The position numbers and the translations under genes are program-made. From NCBI GenBank assembly GCA_031291645.1, contig JARLIQ010000037.1, positions 1-64,000 on the forward strand: a stretch of 64,000 bases of DNA, written 5' to 3'. Every line of letters starts with the position of its first letter. Position 1 is the first letter of the stretch. Positions 36,114-44,123 of this stretch are shown piece after piece. The notes beneath the pieces were generated by a model, which had not been told where the DNA came from, ran no database searches, and saw only the letters and a list, made by a program, of their open reading frames with translations. This DNA comes from Caulobacteraceae bacterium (GTDB taxonomy: Bacteria > Pseudomonadota > Alphaproteobacteria > Caulobacterales > Caulobacteraceae).

Positions 36114-37505
36114 ATGGTGAACTCAGCCGATGGCGTCGCCCCTGAGCCGCGCGCGAAACCCTCCCCCCGCACCGGCGAAAGCGACAAGTCCGCCGCCAGG
36201 CCGGTGGGCGCCTGGTGGGTCGTCGCCCTTCTGAGCTTGCTCTATGTCTGCTCCTCGCTCGACCGGGCCATCCTCGCCCTGCTGATCCGTCCAGTCAGGG
36301 CGGCGTTCGGGGTGAGCGACGTCCAGGTTGGGCTGCTCTTCGGTCCGGCGTTCGCCGTCCTCTATGCGTTCATTGGCCTGCCGATGGCGCGGATCGCCGA
36401 TCGCGGGAACCGCCGGTGGCTGATCATCGTCGCTGTTTGCCTTTGGGCCAGTTGCACCCTGGGATCGGCGCTTGCGCCGACCTTCGCCATCCTTGTGCTG
36501 CTGAGGGTCGGGCTCGCCGCCGGCGAGGCCGCGTTGAGCCCATCGGCCTATTCGATGATCGGAGACCTGTTCGCCCCACGCCAGCGCGCCCTGGCCGCCA
36601 GCCTCTACGGCGGGGTCGGCGTCGCCGGCGCCTCTGGAGCCTATCTGCTGGGCGCGGCGGTGATCGCCGCGCTGGCCGCGCCGCAAGCCCACGGCGTGCT
36701 CGGCCCGGCCCCCTGGCGAGTGGTATTCCTGGCCGCGGGCCTGCCGACCCTGGTGCTGTGCGCCCTGTTCGCCATCACCGCCAAGGAGCCCGCAAGATCA
36801 ACAGGCGCCGCCGATGTCGCCAGCCTGAGAGACGTGCTCACCCTGATCAAGGCCAGCCCCAGGGCCTATGTCGGCCTATTTCTTGGCGCAGCCCTCACCC
36901 AGGTGATCGTGTTCAGCTACGCAGCCTGGGGACCGGAGGCGCTCAGGCGCGACTACGGCTGGTCCATCGGTAGGGCGGGTTTGGCCTTTGGCATCGCCTG
37001 CCTGTTCGCCGGCGGCGCCGGAACGCTCATCGCGCCCCAATTCTCGCACGCGCTCGAACGGGCCGGCCGGCGCGACGGAGTGGTGGTGGCGTCGATCGTG
37101 ATGCTGCTGTTGGGCGCGGCCTGCGCGATCCTGGCCCCGCTACAGGCCACGCCTGTCGCCTTTGTCATCCTCTACGGCTTCGGCTTCCTGTTCCTGATCG
37201 GCAGCTGCAACAATGTGATCGTCGCCCAGCAGACCAGCGCACCGCCGCGGATGAGGGGCACGATGGTCGCCATCATCCTGATGTGCTCCACCCTGCTGGG
37301 CCAGAGCATCGGACCGACTTTGACGCCGCTGCTCGCCACGCACCTCAGCCTCGTTGGCGGCCGATTGGGGGGCGCGCTTGCGCTCACCGCCGCCCTGGCG
37401 CTGGGGCCGTCCCTGGCCTTGCTGCTCTGGTGCCGCGCGCCCTATGCGAGACTGTCTTCAAATGGCTGGCGCTCGCCGTCAGCTCCGGCGTGGCCCGCCG
37501 CCTGA
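36114..37505 (+). CDS. MFS transporter
   Basis: A 463-residue major facilitator with twelve predicted helices. The signature loop after helix 2 reads GLPMARIADRGNRR. It resembles the Spinster/aromatic-acid:H+ symporter-like proteins often found beside TonB receptors and aromatic or lipid catabolic genes. Start 36114 is chosen because GGAGG lies five bases upstream; a weaker ATG lies five codons earlier. Its 3' end overlaps the convergent TetR gene by 27 bp. Confidence 0.88.
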   Translation: MVNSADGVAPEPRAKPSPRTGESDKSAARPVGAWWVVALLSLLYVCSSLDRAILALLIRPVRAAFGVSDVQVGLLFGPAFAVLYAFIGLPMARIADRGNRRWLIIVAVCLWASCTLGSALAPTFAILVLLRVGLAAGEAALSPSAYSMIGDLFAPRQRALAASLYGGVGVAGASGAYLLGAAVIAALAAPQAHGVLGPAPWRVVFLAAGLPTLVLCALFAITAKEPARSTGAADVASLRDVLTLIKASPRAYVGLFLGAALTQVIVFSYAAWGPEALRRDYGWSIGRAGLAFGIACLFAGGAGTLIAPQFSHALERAGRRDGVVVASIVMLLLGAACAILAPLQATPVAFVILYGFGFLFLIGSCNNVIVAQQTSAPPRMRGTMVAIILMCSTLLGQSIGPTLTPLLATHLSLVGGRLGGALALTAALALGPSLALLLWCRAPYARLSSNGWRSPSAPAWPAA

Positions 37506-38222
37506 CCGCTCGGCCGAACCGCCTCCTCCGGCGCCGACGACCTCGCCGGCCGCGGCTACATGCCGCCGGCCTTGGCGCACCGCCGCGCGCAGCGGCTTGT
37601 CATTCGGCCTCGCCATTCCGTTCACCAGCAGATCGGTGGCGATCTTGCCGAGCTCGGCGACAGACTTGCGCTGGGGGTCCATCCATTCACTCGACCAGTT
37701 GAGCGCGCCGACCAAGAACAGGCGGACGGGACCGTACTCCAGATCCGGCCGCAGGTCGCCCTTGGCCTTGCCCTCGGCCAGCAGATCGCGCCACAGGTTG
37801 TCGAACGCCTCGCGCATCGCAAGATGGCGTTCGCGCAGCGCATCCGGAACTTGGTTGAACAGTTGGCGGCTCGCCACGGTGAAGGTGCCATAGTCTATCA
37901 CCGTCTGCAGCTGGGCGACGACGACCGCCTCCAGTCGATCGACAAAGGGCGCATCGGCCGGCAGCTTGGCCAGGGCTGCCTGGAAGGCGCGAATACCTTC
38001 GGCGACGCCTCGCTCAAGCACACGGTCGAGAATCTGATCCTTGGATTGGAAGTGGTAATACAAACTTCCGGCCTTCATGCCTCCAGCCTTCGCAATATCG
38101 CGCATGGTCGTCGAAGCGTATCCCTGCTCACGAAACAAGATCGCGGAAATTTCCAACAGCCTGTCGTTGGAAATATCGCCCTTTCTTTGCGGCACTTGTG
38201 ACGTAGTTCGGGTTCGATTCAT
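37479..38222 (-). CDS. TetR-family transcriptional regulator (FadR/KstR2-like)
   Basis: A 247-residue TetR regulator with helix-turn-helix STTMRDIAKAGGMKAGSLYY (about residues 37-56), the pattern of regulators that sense acyl-CoAs. Two copies of CTAACGRTTGRCAGGYA lie 78-168 bp upstream of its start, and two more in the synthetase/receptor promoter region, so it is the best candidate for that motif's binder. It faces away from the other TetR gene. Confidence 0.9.
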   Translation of the reverse strand: MNRTRTTSQVPQRKGDISNDRLLEISAILFREQGYASTTMRDIAKAGGMKAGSLYYHFQSKDQILDRVLERGVAEGIRAFQAALAKLPADAPFVDRLEAVVVAQLQTVIDYGTFTVASRQLFNQVPDALRERHLAMREAFDNLWRDLLAEGKAKGDLRPDLEYGPVRLFLVGALNWSSEWMDPQRKSVAELGKIATDLLVNGMARPNDKPLRAAVRQGRRHVAAAGEVVGAGGGGSAERSGGGPRRS

Positions 38223-38299
38223 ACGTTCAGCTTCAGATTACCGGAAACAATCGCTCAAGGTCGATATTACGCTCCCGGGCGCAAATTTCGCAACAAAAA

Positions 38300-38316
38300 C
38301 TAACGATTGGCAGGCA
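38300..38316 (+). promoter_or_regulatory. CTAACGRTTGRCAGGYA operator copy in TetR spacer (1)
   Basis: Reads CTAACGATTGGCAGGCA in the 265-bp spacer between the two divergent TetR genes, 78 bp upstream of the leftward one. It is one of two copies there, 74 bp apart. Confidence 0.55.
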
Positions 38317-38373
38317 GGCGCACCAGCGACAGCGATTGCCCCGTCGATGGAAATCGGCCGCCTCGACAAAAAC

Positions 38374-38390
38374 CTAACGGTTGACAGGTA
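38374..38390 (+). promoter_or_regulatory. CTAACGRTTGRCAGGYA operator copy in TetR spacer (2)
   Basis: Reads CTAACGGTTGACAGGTA, flanked by ACC and GGT that extend a loose dyad. It lies about 100 bp upstream of the rightward TetR gene, so binding could affect both regulators. Confidence 0.6.
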
Positions 38391-38487
38391 GGTTTTTGGC
38401 GCCGATTGTGATGCGGAACCCGGCAAGCCGCGGAGTCGGAGATGACTTCGCCAAGCCCCTAGCGACGCACTGAAAGGCGAGGATCCG

Positions 38488-39108
38488 GTGAGGGCCAGTC
38501 AGATTCAGCCTTCGCCACGCAGGCTTCCGCAACAGGAGCGGGCTCTCCTCACCGTCGACTGCATCTTGACCGCCGCGCGTATAATTCTTGAACAGAAGGG
38601 TTATGACGCAGCGACGACGAACAACGTTGCCGAACTAGCCGGCGTTAGCATCGGCTCCCTTTACCAATATTTTGCAGGCAAAGAGGCGATCTTCGCGGCA
38701 CTTGTAGAAGATACAATCATCAAGGCCGGCGATCGCACACGCGATCTTCTTATTGAGTGCATGCACATGCCGCTGACCGCCGCCATCCACGCCATCGTTC
38801 GGCACATGGTGGACATTCGTCGTGAATACGGCTTTGTCCTTCGACAGCTACCGCGAGAAATGCCGCGATTTCACACCATCACCGGCCACCTCACCGTCGA
38901 GAAGTACCTAGTCAACGCGACAAGTGCATTTTATGCCGCGCATCGCGAAGAGATACGCGTCAATAATCTGTCGTCTGCAGGTTTTGTCGTGCAACACCTT
39001 CTAATAAATACAATTGACAGTTTTCTAGACAACACGAATCTGGAAATGTCAGAAGATGTGCTGGTCCATCAACTGTGTGATGCCGCCATCAAATATCTAA
39101 CAAAATAG
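38488..39108 (+). CDS. TetR-family transcriptional regulator, paralogue of the one at 15508
   Basis: A 206-residue regulator that starts with GTG after a GAGGA motif. The HTH reads TTNNVAELAGVSIGSLYQYF. Identity with the regulator at 15508 is obvious along the whole chain (LPQQERALLTVD, REYGFVLRQLPREMPRF, AIKYLTK). Its codons are less GC-rich than its neighbours, hinting at separate acquisition. Target genes are unknown; no GCTCACATNNAACTCG copy lies nearby. Confidence 0.9.
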   Translation: MRASQIQPSPRRLPQQERALLTVDCILTAARIILEQKGYDAATTNNVAELAGVSIGSLYQYFAGKEAIFAALVEDTIIKAGDRTRDLLIECMHMPLTAAIHAIVRHMVDIRREYGFVLRQLPREMPRFHTITGHLTVEKYLVNATSAFYAAHREEIRVNNLSSAGFVVQHLLINTIDSFLDNTNLEMSEDVLVHQLCDAAIKYLTK

Positions 39109-39150
39109 CGACCGCGATTTGCCTCTGGCGAAACCCTTAGAAAATATGAC

Positions 39151-39372
39151 ATGATCATCCCCATCCAAGAGGAAGGCTGGGACACTCTGGTGCGCGCCGG
39201 CATCGACCACAAGATGAAGGTGCCGAGCCTTCTGGACCGTGAGACCGGCGCCAAGCGGTCTATCGTTCTCGACAACATGAAGCCGAAAATCAACGACTGC
39301 CCTCGCCCCACCGCCAGCGTGAAGAAACACGCGCGGGGCCCAACGAACCCATATCGTCCCTATCCGAGATAG
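39151..39372 (+). pseudogene. Possible gene remnant between TetR and GntR genes
   Basis: An open frame of 73 codons (extending about 14 codons further upstream without a start) directly follows the TetR stop. Its composition looks protein-like (PIQEEGWDTLVRAGIDHKMK), but no family was recognised, there is no ribosome-binding site, and it overlaps the end of the GntR gene. It could be the tail of a gene lost by deletion. Confidence 0.25.
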
Positions 39373-40064
39373 GCGCTTGGCGGCTCACCGACCAGTTTGG
39401 CGGCGGCGGCCTCGGCTCTGACCGGATCATGGTCGGCGATGGCTGTAGCCAGCGCCCGGTGCAAGGTGACGTCCTTCAACTGATCCTCCGGCGACTGCTT
39501 CTCCATCTCCCAGATCCAGAAGCGGGTGGCGACATTCTGTAGGGACACGATGAAGCGCGCGAGCGTCGCGTTGCCGGTCGCCATCGCCACCGCCAGGTGA
39601 AACTGGCGGTCCATGGCCAGCATGGACCGGAAATCGGCGGCCTCGATCGCAGCTTCAGCTCCATCGAAGGCGGAGCTGATAGCGGCGATGTCATCGGACA
39701 TGGCCTTTTTCGCCGCCAAGCCCGCCGTACGCGCCTCCAATATGGAGCGCACTTCGAACGCCTGCTCGATCTCGCGAATGTCGAGCGGAGCCACCACGGT
39801 GCCGACACGGGGCCGGCGGACCACCAGGCCCTCCAGCGCCAATCGGCCCAGCGCCTCACGCACCCCGGCCACGCCGCCAGCGTAGCGTGTGGCCAAATCC
39901 CTCTCGTCGAGCACGCTCATCGGCGGAAGCTCACCCAAAATAATGTCCAGCAAGATCTGCTCGTAGAGGCGAGCCTTTTCCAGCCCAGCTGGCCAGTCTC
40001 CGTGACGGGACACGCTATGGCTGGGCCCTTTCATTCGACTTGCTGAGGATGACGTAGAGCTCAT
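39360..40064 (-). CDS. GntR-family (FCD type) transcriptional regulator
   Basis: About 234 residues. An N-terminal winged helix (LDERDLATRYAGGVAGVREA, LEGLVVRRPRVGTVV) is followed by an FCD ligand domain with metal-type residues (DRQFHLAVAMATGN; LHRALATAIADHD). The exact start is unclear: ATG codons at 40097, 40082, 40064 and 40034 share the frame and none has a strong ribosome site. It diverges from the riboflavin operon, which it may regulate. Confidence 0.85.
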   Translation of the reverse strand: MSSTSSSASRMKGPSHSVSRHGDWPAGLEKARLYEQILLDIILGELPPMSVLDERDLATRYAGGVAGVREALGRLALEGLVVRRPRVGTVVAPLDIREIEQAFEVRSILEARTAGLAAKKAMSDDIAAISSAFDGAEAAIEAADFRSMLAMDRQFHLAVAMATGNATLARFIVSLQNVATRFWIWEMEKQSPEDQLKDVTLHRALATAIADHDPVRAEAAAAKLVGEPPSAYLG

Positions 40065-40100
40065 CTTCGATCCACGTAACATGTTAGGTTCGCACATCTG

Positions 40101-40112
40101 CAAACCGGTTTG
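40101..40112. promoter_or_regulatory. CAAACCGGTTTG palindrome between GntR gene and ribD
   Basis: A perfect 12-bp palindrome in the spacer between the divergent GntR regulator and the rib operon. GntR/FCD regulators bind short palindromes near their own start, so this is a candidate operator for both directions. Confidence 0.45.
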
Positions 40113-40174
40113 ATGAGCTTGGGACTTAGGCCTTACAGCGTTCTCATGACAACGCCCAGAGCTGGTTTAACGGA

Positions 40175-40203
40175 TCCCGCCCACGCCCTCATTGAAGGCG
40201 GGA
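40175..40203 (+). promoter_or_regulatory. Hairpin sequestering the ribD ribosome-binding site
   Basis: TCCCGCC and GGCGGGA pair around a 15-base loop. The right arm includes the purine-rich stretch that should act as the ribD ribosome site, and the GTG start follows 1 base after the stem. It could limit translation. It does not have the conserved elements of an FMN riboswitch. Confidence 0.45.
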
Positions 40204-40204
40204 T

Positions 40205-41188
40205 GTGACGGTGCGTCCGTCAACCGCGGCGCTCGCCGACGCCTTCCACGCCGCCCTGAACGCGGCGGAGGCCTACGTCGGCGCGACCGCGCCCAATCCG
40301 CCGGTCGGCTGCGTCGCGCTAGACGCGGACGGTCTCGTGCTGGCCTGCGAAGCCCACCAAAAGGCCGGAGCGGCTCACGCTGAAGCGGCGGTGATCGCGG
40401 CGTGTGGTCGTCGGGGGTTGAACCAGCGCATCCACACCCTGATCGTCACCCTGGAGCCCTGCAACCACGCCGGCCGCACCCCGCCGTGCGTCGAGGCCAT
40501 ATTGGCGACGCCCGCCAAGTCGGTCTGGATCGGCGCGCGCGATCCCAATCCCAGGGTCGCTGGCGGCGGAGCCGGACGTTTGGCGGCGGCCGGTCTGGAG
40601 ATCTCGTTCTGGCATGAGCTCGACCACTCGGACGCAAGCGGGCTCAAGCAGAGGGCCGACCGGCTGGTCGCACCCTTTGCGACCTGGTGCGCCCTTGGCC
40701 GCCCCTGGTTGACCGTCAAGCAGGCCATAGCCGCTGGCGGCGGGATGATCCCACCCGGCGGCCGCGGAACCTTCACCTCGCAAAGCTCGCTGGTCTTGGC
40801 TCACCGCCTGAGACGCCGCGCCGACGCCATCATCACCGGGTCGGGATGCATCCTGGTCGACGATCCCGCTTTCACCGTGCGCCACATAGCGGACCACGCC
40901 GGTAAGCACCGCAAGCTGGCCATCCTCGACCGGCGCCGGCGCACGCCACGGTCTTACGTCGAGGCGGCCAAGGCGCGGGGGTTTGATGTCGTCATCGGCA
41001 GCGACTTGCGTGGCCTGCTGCGCGAACTGGCGGACGCCGGCGTGATCGAGGCCTTGGTCGAGGCCGGGCCGACCGTTTTGGCGGCGTTTCTGGAACACGA
41101 CCTATGGGACGAGCACGTGGTCATCCGCCAAAGCCCCATCCCCGGCGATCAGGACACCGTCGATGTCCGCGCCCGTCCGGCCTTCTGA
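40205..41188 (+). CDS. ribD: Bifunctional riboflavin deaminase/reductase RibD
   Basis: This 327-residue enzyme catalyses the second and third steps of riboflavin synthesis. The N-terminal deaminase has the zinc motif HAEAAVIAA and PCNHAGRTPPC; the C-terminal reductase has the NADPH region SSLVLAHRLRRRADAIITGS and VEAGPTVLAAFL. It starts at GTG, with a second in-frame GTG two codons on, and lies 11 bp upstream of ribE. Confidence 0.92.
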   Translation: MTVRPSTAALADAFHAALNAAEAYVGATAPNPPVGCVALDADGLVLACEAHQKAGAAHAEAAVIAACGRRGLNQRIHTLIVTLEPCNHAGRTPPCVEAILATPAKSVWIGARDPNPRVAGGGAGRLAAAGLEISFWHELDHSDASGLKQRADRLVAPFATWCALGRPWLTVKQAIAAGGGMIPPGGRGTFTSQSSLVLAHRLRRRADAIITGSGCILVDDPAFTVRHIADHAGKHRKLAILDRRRRTPRSYVEAAKARGFDVVIGSDLRGLLRELADAGVIEALVEAGPTVLAAFLEHDLWDEHVVIRQSPIPGDQDTVDVRARPAF

Positions 41189-41198
41189 AGGAGACGCC

Positions 41199-41822
41199 GT
41201 GTTTTCCGGCATTATCGAAACGGTGGGACACGTGCAGGCTGTCGGAGAGGCCGAACAGGCCCGGCGGCTGACGCTTCAGACCGGGTTCGCCGACCTCGAC
41301 CTCGGTGAAAGCGTTGCGGTGAACGGCGTCTGTCTGACCGTGACCCGGCGCGACGCCGCCGGCGTGGCGGACTTCTTCGTCAGCCCTGAGACTTTGGAGC
41401 GGTCAAACCTCGCCCTCGTCGCGGCGGGTGATCAGGTCAATCTCGAGCGGTCGGTGACCTTGGCGACGCGGCTCTCTGGTCACCTGGTCCAGGGCCATGT
41501 GGATGGCAAGGCCCGTCTGTCGGCCGCGGTCCAGGACGGCGAAGCCCGGCGGATCGAGCTGACCCTGCCCTCCGAACTGCGTCCGTTCTGCGTGGAGAAG
41601 GGGTCGATCGCGCTCAACGGCGTGAGCCTGACCCTCAATTCGGTCGACGCGGTGGGGGCCGACGGGCGCTTCGCCATCGGGATCACCCTGATCCCGCACA
41701 CCTGGGCCCACACCAACCTGCAGCACTGCGCGATCGGAGATGAAATCAACGTCGAGGTCGATGTCCTGGCCAAATATGTGGAGCGCCTATGTCACGCCTA
41801 TCTGAAGCCGTCGAACGCCTGA
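41199..41822 (+). CDS. ribE: Riboflavin synthase alpha subunit RibE
   Basis: A 207-residue protein of two lumazine-binding barrel repeats. The start MFSGIIETVG is the family hallmark; it uses GTG at 41199 with GGAG five bases upstream. Motifs VNGVCLTV and LNGVSLTL mark the two repeats, and GHLVQGHVDG joins them. It catalyses dismutation of dimethyl-ribityllumazine to riboflavin. It overlaps ribBA by 34 bp. Confidence 0.93.
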   Translation: MFSGIIETVGHVQAVGEAEQARRLTLQTGFADLDLGESVAVNGVCLTVTRRDAAGVADFFVSPETLERSNLALVAAGDQVNLERSVTLATRLSGHLVQGHVDGKARLSAAVQDGEARRIELTLPSELRPFCVEKGSIALNGVSLTLNSVDAVGADGRFAIGITLIPHTWAHTNLQHCAIGDEINVEVDVLAKYVERLCHAYLKPSNA

Positions 41823-43012
41823 GGGCGGGCCGCATGATCATCCTCGTCGACGATGAGGAACGCGAGAACGAGGGTGATCTGGTTCTGGCGGCTGAGTTCG
41901 CCACCGGCGAGGCGATCAACTTCATGGCCGCCCAAGCGCGGGGTCTGATCTGTCTGGCCATGGATGGTGAGATGGTGGACCGGCTGGGCCTGCCGCCGAT
42001 GGTCGCTGATAACCGCACCAGCCGGAAAACCGCCTTCACCGTCTCCATCGAGGCGCGCGAGGGCGTAACCACCGGAATCTCGGCCTTCGACCGCGCCAGG
42101 ACGATCCAGGCCGCCGTCTCACCGGGCGTCATCGCCGGCGACGTCGTCTCGCCAGGCCACGTCTTTCCGCTGCGCGCCGCGCCCGGCGGCGTCTTGGTCC
42201 GCGCCGGCCATACGGAAGGCTCGGTGGACCTGACGCGGATCGCAGGCCTGACCCCGGCGGCTGTGATCTGCGAGGTGATGCGGGAAGACGGCGAGATGGC
42301 GCGGTTCGCCGAGCTGCGCCTGTTCTCCGAGCGCTATGACATTCCCATCTACAGCATCGCCGAACTCGCCGCCCATCGGATCGCGACCGAGGCGCTGGTC
42401 GAAGAGGTCGCCGCCGCGACCCTGCCCTCGGCATTCGCGCCTGACGGCCTGACGGTGAAGGCCTTCCGGAGTCTAATCGATGGGCGCGAGCATCTGGCTC
42501 TGATCAAAGGCGAGCTCGGTGGTCGGCCGCTGGTCAGGGTGCACTCCGAATGCCTGACAGGCGATGCGTTCGGCTCGTTGCGCTGCGACTGCGGCGCCCA
42601 GTTGCAGGAGGCCCTAAGGCGCATCGGCGAGAGCGACGGCGGCGCCTTGATCTACCTGCACGGGCACGAGGGCCGCGGCGTGGGCCTGGCCAACAAGATC
42701 CGCGCCTACGCCCTGCAGGACCAGGGACTGGACACTGTGGAGGCGAACACCGCACTGGGTTTCGCCGACGATCTTCGCGACTACGCGGTGGCCGCACAGA
42801 TCCTCAAGGCCTTGGGCGCCGGACCGGCCAGGCTTCTGAGCAACAATCCGCGCAAGGCGGCCAGCCTGCGCGCCTACGGCGTCGCCGTGGCCGAGGAATT
42901 GCCGCTGATCCTTCCCGCCAATCGACACAACGCCGCCTATCTCGCCGCCAAACGCGACAAGTTGGGTCATCGCCTGGCCGCCCCCGGCGCGCCTGATCGG
43001 AGCGCCGCCTAA
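41789..43012 (+). CDS. ribBA: RibBA: DHBP synthase / GTP cyclohydrolase II
   Basis: A 407-residue fusion. The N-terminal part makes the four-carbon unit for lumazine (DDEERENEGDLV, RAGHTEGSVDL). The C-terminal part opens GTP; its zinc ligands are present in CLTGDAFGSLRCDCG and the active site in GHEGRGVGL. Both halves look intact, unlike many alphaproteobacterial RibBA proteins with decayed cyclohydrolase parts. It is coupled to ribE by a 34-bp overlap. Confidence 0.93.
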   Translation: MSRLSEAVERLRAGRMIILVDDEERENEGDLVLAAEFATGEAINFMAAQARGLICLAMDGEMVDRLGLPPMVADNRTSRKTAFTVSIEAREGVTTGISAFDRARTIQAAVSPGVIAGDVVSPGHVFPLRAAPGGVLVRAGHTEGSVDLTRIAGLTPAAVICEVMREDGEMARFAELRLFSERYDIPIYSIAELAAHRIATEALVEEVAAATLPSAFAPDGLTVKAFRSLIDGREHLALIKGELGGRPLVRVHSECLTGDAFGSLRCDCGAQLQEALRRIGESDGGALIYLHGHEGRGVGLANKIRAYALQDQGLDTVEANTALGFADDLRDYAVAAQILKALGAGPARLLSNNPRKAASLRAYGVAVAEELPLILPANRHNAAYLAAKRDKLGHRLAAPGAPDRSAA

Positions 43013-43013
43013 G

Positions 43014-43490
43014 GTGTCCGCCAAAGCCAGTACGCACCGCGTCCGTCTCGCGATCGCCGTCAGCCGCTTCAACGAAGAGGTGACCTCGGGCCTGCTTCGC
43101 GGCGCCCGGGCCTATCTGGCTGAACAGGACGTCGTCGTCGCCGACGGCGACGTCATCGAAGCGCCTGGCGCCTTCGAGCTGCCTCTGATCGCCCAGGCCC
43201 TGGTGCGCACCAAACGCTATGACGGCGTTATCTGCCTGGGTTGCGTGATCAAGGGCGACACCGCCCACTTCGAGTTCATCAGCCTGGGCGCCAGCCTTGG
43301 CACGATGGCCGCGAGCCTCGGCGCCGGGACGCCGATCGCCTTCGGCGTCCTGACCACCTACACCGACGAACAGGCTGAAGCCCGTAGCCGGGACAACGCC
43401 GCCAACAAGGGGCGGGAAGCCGCTGCGGCCTGCCTGGAAACCGTGATGACACTGCGCCGTATCCGTGCTTCGCAGGCAAATGCCGCATAG
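43014..43490 (+). CDS. ribH: 6,7-dimethyl-8-ribityllumazine synthase RibH
   Basis: A 158-residue lumazine synthase with IAVSRFNEEVTSGLLRGA at the N-terminus, VIEAPGAFELPLIAQ and GCVIKGDTAHFEFIS containing the active-site His. The GTG start lies one base after the ribBA stop. It completes the four-gene riboflavin set. No nusB follows, unlike the usual chromosomal ribH-nusB arrangement, which suggests an additional copy. Confidence 0.92.
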   Translation: MSAKASTHRVRLAIAVSRFNEEVTSGLLRGARAYLAEQDVVVADGDVIEAPGAFELPLIAQALVRTKRYDGVICLGCVIKGDTAHFEFISLGASLGTMAASLGAGTPIAFGVLTTYTDEQAEARSRDNAANKGREAAAACLETVMTLRRIRASQANAA

Positions 43491-43588
43491 AGCCAAGCCG
43501 GCTCGCGGACGAGGCCCGTTCAGGTTCCTCACCGAGCCATCCTTACCCAGTCCCGCACCCAGGTCGTCTAGATGGCGACCCAATGCGG

Positions 43589-44019
43589 CTAGCGCCGGTT
43601 CGCGCCGTACCGGGTCGCCGGCTGTGGGATGAACTCGGCGGCCTGGGCAAGGTCCCAGAGCGCTTGGCCAGCGGCCTGGAGGCGCAGGCGCCCCGTTCGC
43701 GTCCGTCTCGCGCGGCCCGCGCCACGCCCGAGCCGCCAAACTCGTCGAAAGCGCGGGTGACGCTCATGATCCCTACGCCGTGGCGGCGGGCGAACGCCGT
43801 GGCGCTGTCGCCCGCCACCTCGCTCTTCAGCGGCGCGCCAAGGATCACCAGCCGGGCCGTGGGCGAGACGCGTTCCACTGACACGTGCGAGGCCCTGGGC
43901 GTGCGTTCGCGGAGCTCAAGCAGGGCTTCCGGGACGAACAGTTGGGCGCCCGGAACCAGGAAGGCGAGGATGACGAGGGGAATCTCCGATCGGCCGCGGA
44001 CCAACTCCACATGCCGCAC
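43589..44019 (-). pseudogene. Frameshifted gene of unknown function
   Basis: It starts at GTG with AGGAGG six bases upstream and reads as a plausible protein for about 105 residues (EIPLVILAFLVPGAQLFVPE; ARLVILGAPLKSEV). After about base 43690 that frame turns into low-complexity Arg/Pro/Ser sequence and continues to 43543, while a neighbouring frame carries a protein-like tail (ALWDLAQAAEFIPQPATRYG) ending at 43589. A one-base frameshift is the simplest reading. No family recognised. It diverges from the Toprim gene. Confidence 0.5.
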
Positions 44020-44123
44020 CCGATTCCTCCTATCGCTGAAGACATGGCCCCGCCGCGCGGCGGCCGCCGCAGGCGGCGGAGGGAGGGTGTTGACGGGGCG
44101 AAGCGCCAGAAAAGGAGGAGACG

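Noticed and set aside
40065..40204. FMN riboswitch upstream of ribD
   Set aside because: The leader is short and lacks the conserved RFN blocks; only a simple hairpin and a palindrome are visible.
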